From: Halichondria panicea
Taxonomy: Eukaryota; Porifera; Demospongiae; Suberitida; Halichondriidae
Assembly (NCBI RefSeq): GCF_963675165.1
Contig: NC_087390.1
Location: 1,135,501 to 1,199,500 of the forward strand
DNA: 64,000 nt
Reading direction: 5' to 3'
Made by a program: the position numbers and the translations under genes. Shown one piece after another: positions 58,291 to 64,000 of the stretch (position 1 is its first letter; every line of letters begins with the position of its first letter). The notes under the pieces are model-generated. The model searched no databases. It was not told the origin of the DNA and was given only the letters and a program-made list of their open reading frames with translations.

Positions 58291-61200
58291 TGCAGGTTTG
58301 CCTATGATGGTCTCAAGAGTCAGCGTCTAACAGTCCCCATGGTGAAGAATGAGTCGGGTCAGCTGACAGAGGCCAGCTGGGAGGAGGCTCTCATGTCTGC
58401 AGCTGCTGGGGTACGTTTCTGCTCCATTAATTTGTACAGTGGATTTCAGTGCACACCTTAAACTTGCACCAAGCAAGAGTACTCTTTCTTGCAGGTAATG
58501 TAGAAAGAATAGGGCCAAACTGACCGTTTCAACAGACCAAACTCGTGTATTTATTCTGTTCATGGGGTTTTAGAGTATCAAAATGTAGAGAAGCAGATTT
58601 ACATTTTATCTTCAGCATAATTGTATCTTCGTATACGTGTAGCTCCTTTGCAGTACTTGTCCTGCCCCCCCCCCACACACACCCTCCCACACACACACAC
58701 ACACACACACACACAGATGAGCACGAGTGAGGGTGACCAGCTGGTGGGTGTGGTGGGTGATCTAGTGGACGCAGAGTCACTGGTCTCCCTCAAAGACCTG
58801 CTCAACAAGATGGGATCGGAGAGACTCCACACGGAAGAGGCCTTCCCCTCCATTGGACCAGGGACTGACCTGAGATCCAGCTATATCCTCAACTCTGGCA
58901 TTGCTGGCATTGAGGTGTGTGTATACCGTATAGCGGGTAATTTTCGTGGGGTAAAATATTCCTTATTTTGTGGGCAAGCTGACCTCCACGAAATTTTAAC
59001 GTAGGCGTGGCTTACCATAACGTACATGTATGAATGCAGTTCAGGCAACGAGACTAAACGAAATTTTAATTCACGAATACCACCGTTTTTCGAGTTGAAA
59101 GAATTTTTACCCCACGAAAATTACCCGCTATGTTGTGAAAACACATGGTCTGATGCATGTACAAGTAGCATACCTACATGTACATACCTCATCAGCGTAC
59201 AAAACACATTTACGTTTTTGCTTGGCTGTATTTTTCTCCATGTTTTTGCATCACATGCAGCATGTTTAATGGTTGCATTATCCCCTATACAGGAAGCTGA
59301 CTTGTTGCTGCTGGTTGGGACTAACCCACGCTTTGAGGCTCCTCTTATCAATGCCAGAATCAGGAAGAGGTATGTGGTTGAGGGATGGCCTTACAATTTG
59401 ATGCTCCTTACCCAATCTCAGTGTAACTCATTTAACTTCATGTACATGTACTACCTAAGACTTAGGAATAAATTATACAGATAGATACAAAAGAAATGCT
59501 TTATCCATATTTTCATGCAGGCCGTGAAAAGTGTGACATGTTGACACTTGTACACAATAGTACTTTGTGTATCCCTTAATCGTATACAGTACTTACTGTC
59601 TTTATCTGTGTGTATGTAGCTTCATCCACAATGAACTGGAGGTGGCCATGATCGGTCCCAAGCTGGACCTCACCTACGAATATGAGGTGAACCACATTCT
59701 CTGTATTCACTGTGGTGTGGTCAACTCCCATGTGTGTACTATCGGCTAACACTACATGTCTGCACACACACACACACACAGCATCTTGGTGACTCAACTA
59801 CCGTCCTACAAGACATTGCCAGTGGAAAGCATCCTTTCAGCAAGGTGAGACAGATATCCACGATTTTCCATTCACTGGTGTGCATAAATTATATTCTACT
59901 GTGAATAACCTCCCTCCCCCCCCCTCCCCCCAGAAACTGTCCTTGGCTAAGAGACCACTCATCGTGGTTGGTAGCTCTTGTCTCCAGAGGGAGGATGGTG
60001 GAGGGCTACTATCAGTGGTGACCGGGATCACTAGCGCTCTCTCTGGGTCAGACCAAGGCTGGACCCCACTCAACATTCTGCACAGGGTGAGGAGGTGGTG
60101 AGGGGGGCTGAAATATGGGTCTGTAATACTGCAAAGTTAGTGACTTGGTATTACAATGATTATTACACAGAAACGGATATTTTGTGTGTGTTTTTTCACG
60201 GAGTATTAAGGGGGCTTCTATATAGGTCTAAAATACGTGACTTAGTATAATAATAATACATAGAAACAGGTGTTTTTTGTACGTGCGTGTTATTTGAAGG
60301 GGAGTCTTCCATATCACATTAAATATTAGTAAATTTCCTTGTTTATGGGCTCCTAGTGTTACAGTATAATTATTGAGTAGATCTATTACACAGAAACTTG
60401 TATTTGTGTATGTTCTTTGACCATTGGCTTATTTATAATGGCTAGGAAAATATGTATACTGAGTGTGCGTGTGTTTTGTGTCCAGGTTGCCAGTCAGGTG
60501 GGTGCACTGGACCTTGGCTACACGGCTGGACTAACAGCGGACAGTCTCAGTGCAGCCAAGTGCCTCTATCTACTAGGAGCAGTAAGTAGCTATACTAGTT
60601 AGCATTTCACATGCACATGCATGATAGCATAATTATGTAGAAGTGAAGTCATGTACTGTAATTGGAGCATAATTATTATTAGTGTCCCTGACATTAAACC
60701 AATCCCAACTGTATGGAACAGCCACTCGAGTTATCAAAAACATACATACATACATACAGCCACTCGCATGTACATGTAGTTTGTCCTCAAGTTTTCACTC
60801 TTTATGTAGGACGGAGACAAACTGAAGAAGGAAGACATTCCTGAAGGTTGCTTTGTCATCTATCAAGGTACATTGAGTACATTTAGTTTCACTTGGCATT
60901 GTATAATGTACTACTGTATGCTCATTGCCGTGTTGGTCATGTGACTAGGTCACCATGGCGATCGTGGTGCCTACCTTGCGGACGTTGTTCTGCCTGGTGC
61001 TGCCTACACTGAGAAGAATGCCACCTATATCAACACAGAGGGAAGGGCACAGCAGACCAGGTGGGTACAGTTGATCCATTCCATACAAATGCTCGTTTCC
61101 TAGAGAACAGTTTTAACTAATGACTGGATTGGAATGTGTTTCATTGTTTGTACCAGGAGTGCATTCATGCACTCCTGTTAGTACATATAGTGTTATGTTG

Positions 61201-62181
61201 TCATCTTCTTTCTCTTGTGTGTGCCCATGTTTGAACTCTGCTAGCTACGTGTACTAGATGTGAGTTGCATGCCCTCTCCTTTATACAACCTTGATTTTAT
61301 ACACCCTTGATGTTACAATGTCATCTTCTTTCCCTTGTGTGTGTGTGTGTGTGTTCAGAGTGGCAGTGACTCCACCTGGACAGGCAAGGGAGGACTGGAA
61401 GATCATCAGAGCTCTCTCTGAGGTTGGTATACCACTCTATAGCCACACTACTGTTACATGTATAATGTAATAACTTTATAACTTAATTGTTAATGTAATG
61501 ATGCTTACCCGTTTGGTGTTGTACAGCTACTGCACCAAGCTTATAATGAGAACAGCTTTAAAAACCCTTGGTACAGTACTCGATGTAGCATTGCATGTAC
61601 TATATATAGCTGCACGTATGCATGTACAGGGTTGGTGTTTAATTCTTTGGTTCATGATATTCCCCCCCCCCCCCTACAGATATCTGGATTCACGCTTCCC
61701 TACGATGAGTTGCCGGGGGTGAGGAAAAGACTGGCGGAGGTCGCCCCGCACATGGTACGATACGACGACCTGCAACCAGCCAACTTCTTTGCTCTGGCAG
61801 GAAAACTACTCAAAGTGAGCGCTTATTATGCTGTGTACTGAGAAATGTACATGTATACATGTGGATGAAGCCAGTCGCCCATAATACCTTACTATAATTG
61901 TGTCTGTATACCGTGTTCAACTTAGTTTGATATACATAATTATACTTGTACATGTATGATTGTACTTTTGTATCCTCTTGTCCTTCTTTGTCTCCATATA
62001 TATTTAACCTCTACCCCCCCCCCCCACACACACACAGTCTTCCCAAGCGTCCCTCAAGCCCACCCCCCTCTCCGTGAACCAGGAGAGGCTGGACCAGTTC
62101 TATATGACAGACTCCATTAGTCGATCATCGCTCACAATGGCTAAGTGTGTGAGCGCTGTCAAGGCAGACTCAAGCGAGTGA
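55779..62181 (+). CDS. NDUFS1: NADH:ubiquinone oxidoreductase 75-kDa subunit (NDUFS1, 18 exons, 723 aa)
   Basis: Exons: 55779-55827, 55940-56234, 56471-56695, 57065-57183, 57517-57583, 57737-57871, 58296-58410, 58717-58914, 59293-59369, 59620-59686, 59782-59844, 59934-60086, 60486-60581, 60810-60867, 60949-61060, 61359-61422, 61680-61814, 62038-62181. Phases sum to 724 codons with the stop; the human protein has 727 residues. This is the largest complex I subunit, in the matrix arm of the mitochondrial complex, passing electrons along Fe-S clusters. Cluster ligands are visible: 2Fe-2S C66, C77, C80, C94; N5 H126, C130, C133, C139; N4 C182, C185, C188, C232. The N-terminus [16 protein letters not shown] is a typical mitochondrial presequence. 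The C-terminal half has the molybdopterin-oxidoreductase-like fold ([20 protein letters not shown]). Introns hold a MITE (58.9 kb) and long CA tracts. Confidence 0.96.
58198..58287. repeat. (CA)n microsatellite in NDUFS1 intron 6
   Basis: A nearly pure CA tract of about 90 bp lies just before the acceptor of exon 7. A shorter one precedes exon 8 (about 58676-58716). Confidence 0.95.
58924..59134. mobile_element. MITE, CCGTATAGCGGGTAATTTTCG family, copy 1
   Basis: The left end CCGTATAGCGGGTAATTTTC and the right end GAAAATTACCCGCTAT are inverted; the last bases of the right end are mutated. It is nearly identical to the element at 62.78-62.99 kb. It lies within NDUFS1 intron 8. Confidence 0.8.
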
Positions 62182-62227
62182 CTCATCATCACTGTTGTAC
62201 TGTATTAGTGTCCATCTATGTTGTACT

Positions 62228-62256
62228 GTATGTATGTATGTATGTATGTATGTATG
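62228..62256. repeat. (TATG)n microsatellite
   Basis: About seven TATG units lie in the 3' flank of NDUFS1, roughly 50 bp after the stop codon. Confidence 0.9.
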
Positions 62257-62618
62257 TTAGTTATAATTGTCAGTTGCTTTTGTGCTACACACATTCTTCA
62301 ATAATTGTATATTAACATAATTATTATAGCACGACGGCATGACCTCATACGGTTTGGTACAGTTTCTGCCCCCAAAATAGGATTGTATAGGGTCCTTCTA
62401 TTCGTAATTAACACATCTTCAAACAGCCATTTTATATTAATGATGTAACAGGTGCATGATGGTCCAATGGAAGTGCCAATAGTTGAACTTTCAGTACCTA
62501 GCGCTGCACTAAATCACTTTTAATTACTTCAGCATAAAAATGTGTATAATTATTATACTCTCATTGTTGCACTATATATAAGTAAACAATAATCTACAGT
62601 CCAATTGTTAATGATTAG

Positions 62619-62665
62619 GTAGCCTCGATTCAAGGCGGCCTGGAATCGAGGCTACCTATCAGGCA
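62619..62665. repeat. Hairpin repeat TAGCCTCGATTC / GAATCGAGGCTA
   Basis: GTAGCCTCGATTC and GGAATCGAGGCTAC form an inverted pair around GGCGGCCT. The right half (GCGGCCTGGAATCGAGGCTA) also occurs at 46.50 kb in MUT-B intron 8, so it is a dispersed short repeat. Confidence 0.55.
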
Positions 62666-62784
62666 GCTGTGGGCCGGAGTGGTATAGGGAGGAGTTCGTT
62701 CCTCAAAAACATAAAGTCCTACATGAAAGAGAGCAGAACAATATAAGCTCACTGACTTGCATATACATTTATCTATTATAATTA

Positions 62785-62990
62785 CCGTATAGCGGGTAAT
62801 TTTCGTGGGGTAAAATATTCGTTATTTTCGTGGGCAGGCTGACCTCAACGAAATCTTATCGTAGGCGTGGCTTATCTGAACGTAGGAATGCCGTGCAGCC
62901 ACGAGACTAAACGAAATTTTTACTCACGAAAACTACCGTTTCTCGAGTTTAACGAATTTTTTTACCCCACGAAACTTACCCGCTATACGG
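62785..62990. mobile_element. MITE, CCGTATAGCGGGTAATTTTCG family, copy 2 (complete)
   Basis: The ends CCGTATAGCGGG and CCCGCTATACGG are exact inverted repeats, extended by TTTTCGTGGGGTAAA and TTTACCCCACGAAA. TA flanks both sides. About 206 bp, no ORF. TA duplication suggests a Tc1/mariner-type source. Confidence 0.85.
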
Positions 62991-63214
62991 TATACCATGT
63001 ACCAGGCGGCATGCATCGATCTTCAGTGCAGCCTGGGATAGAGGCTAAAAATCCCCTTCCTCCTACGTTTTTGAGTTGTTGCAGTTTACCCCAGAGGAGG
63101 TACGACAGGCGCGGTGCAGCTCAAACAATAATATTAGCCTTTGATCTATATCTGTGTACCTTTGCCCTATTTATTTGCATAAACTTGTTTTAAAAAAAAA
63201 ACCACTGTAGCTGG

Positions 63215-63980
63215 GCCTGTTGCCTATAATGAAAGACATCTCTGCTGTTGTCTAATGAAAGGCAGCATGCAGGAGGCTGCATGTTGTCTAATGAAAGACA
63301 GCAGGAGGCTGTTACCTATAATGAAAGGCAGCAGGAAGCTCAAGCAATTAGCCTTTGATTAATATTAGCTCTATATAAATCTATATAGTTTCTGTGTACC
63401 TTTGCCCTATAAACTTGTTTTAGTAAAAAAAACAAAAAAAAAAACGACCACTGTAGCCGGGGCTGTTGCCTAATGAAAGAAGCTATCTATTCAAGTACCA
63501 TGCATGCATGCATGTACTATATACATGTAATTATTATAATTATTATGCTGTTTCTGCATGTATTATCATATGTTATTATGCCTCGAGCACCTACAGTACT
63601 TCTTTCATTACTGAGCCAGCAGCCCTGTTGTCTTTCATTACGGGTAGCAGCCCTATACTGTCTTTCATTAGGCAGTAGCCCTACTACACTGCACTGGGAT
63701 TAGTAGCACCTAATGTCTTCAGCAGTAGCAATTACGGTTTATTTTTTATAGTATTTAATACTCGAAGTATAAAAAAAAAACTACTGGCCAGTAGCAACTA
63801 AGGAACTACTACCACTGTAGTAGGGCTGCTGACTTTCAAATGAAAGACAGTAGGGCTGCCACCTAATGAAAGGCACCAGGAAGGAGCCTACTGACTGACA
63901 TAAAATGAAAGCCAGTAGGGGCTGCCACCTAATGAAAGGCACCAGGAGCCTACTGACTGACATAAACCAGTAGGACGTGG
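63215..63980. repeat. Repeat array built on TAATGAAAGGCAGCAGG-type units, both orientations
   Basis: The core TAATGAAAG (or AAATGAAAG), followed by a CAGCAGGAGGCTG-like tail, occurs about a dozen times: direct near 63228, 63254, 63289, 63319 and 63471; inverted (CTTTCATTA) near 63602, 63632 and 63662; direct again near 63839, 63863, 63904 and 63930. Spacing is irregular (25-40 bp within clusters). There are no spacers of constant length and no protein genes, so it is not CRISPR. The array may continue past the window. Confidence 0.75.
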
Positions 63981-64000
63981 CCTGGATGACCAGTTTCCCG

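Noticed and set aside
58529..58853. Minus-strand ORFs over 58.5-58.9 kb
   Set aside because: Shadows of NDUFS1 exon 8 and the CA tract in front of it.
63215..63980. Possible CRISPR array
   Set aside because: Eukaryotic context, irregular spacing, units in both orientations, no cas genes.
1..64000. tRNA or rRNA genes
   Set aside because: Scanning by eye gave no convincing A-box/B-box pair with a cloverleaf and no rRNA-like blocks; a covariance-model search would be needed to exclude small RNAs.

Overview
This is eukaryotic animal DNA, most likely from a demosponge (Amphimedon-like). I infer that from compact genes with many short GT-AG introns, abundant CA microsatellites and MITEs, DEATH-NACHT-LRR receptors, AIG1/GIMAP-type GTPases and animal housekeeping genes (SMARCAL1, MUT, TMEM138, NDUFS1). 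The species call is inference; animal nuclear DNA is certain. No RNA genes and no CRISPR arrays were seen. Gene models below were assembled by eye from ORFs, splice consensus and exon phase.

Layout. A block with the order SMARCAL1(-), NLR receptor(-), MUT(+) occurs twice in tandem. Block A (1-29.3 kb) is decayed or expanded: SMARCAL1-A has a frameshift, the NLR part has grown into a cluster of full, truncated and shredded pieces (7.2-23.1 kb), and MUT-A is a pseudogene broken by a stop, frameshifts, deletions and insertions. Block B (29.5-51.6 kb) is intact: SMARCAL1-B (16 exons), NLR-B (5 exons) and MUT-B (17 exons). A third, badly degraded MUT fragment (MUT-C, 51.95-54.72 kb) follows. Then come TMEM138(-) and a complete 18-exon NDUFS1(+), and finally a repeat-rich end (62.2-64.0 kb).

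Intronless genes sit inside introns: a 302-residue unknown protein in SMARCAL1 intron 7 (both copies), and an AIG1-like GTPase in MUT-B intron 8. A second AIG1-like GTPase lies in the equivalent position of the MUT-C remnant, so the GTPase probably entered MUT before the locus was copied.

The most interesting feature is the NLR gene. In both blocks a separate exon carries a hydrophobic stretch followed by a 2A-type ribosome-skipping motif (D-V-E-A-N-P-G-P). It is spliced in frame between an upstream transmembrane module and the DEATH-NACHT-LRR part. One transcript could therefore give a membrane protein plus a free cytosolic NLR, or, from an internal start, a signal-bearing NLR. The NLR and MUT start codons lie head to head about 0.25 kb apart in both blocks, and TMEM138 and NDUFS1 are arranged in the same way.
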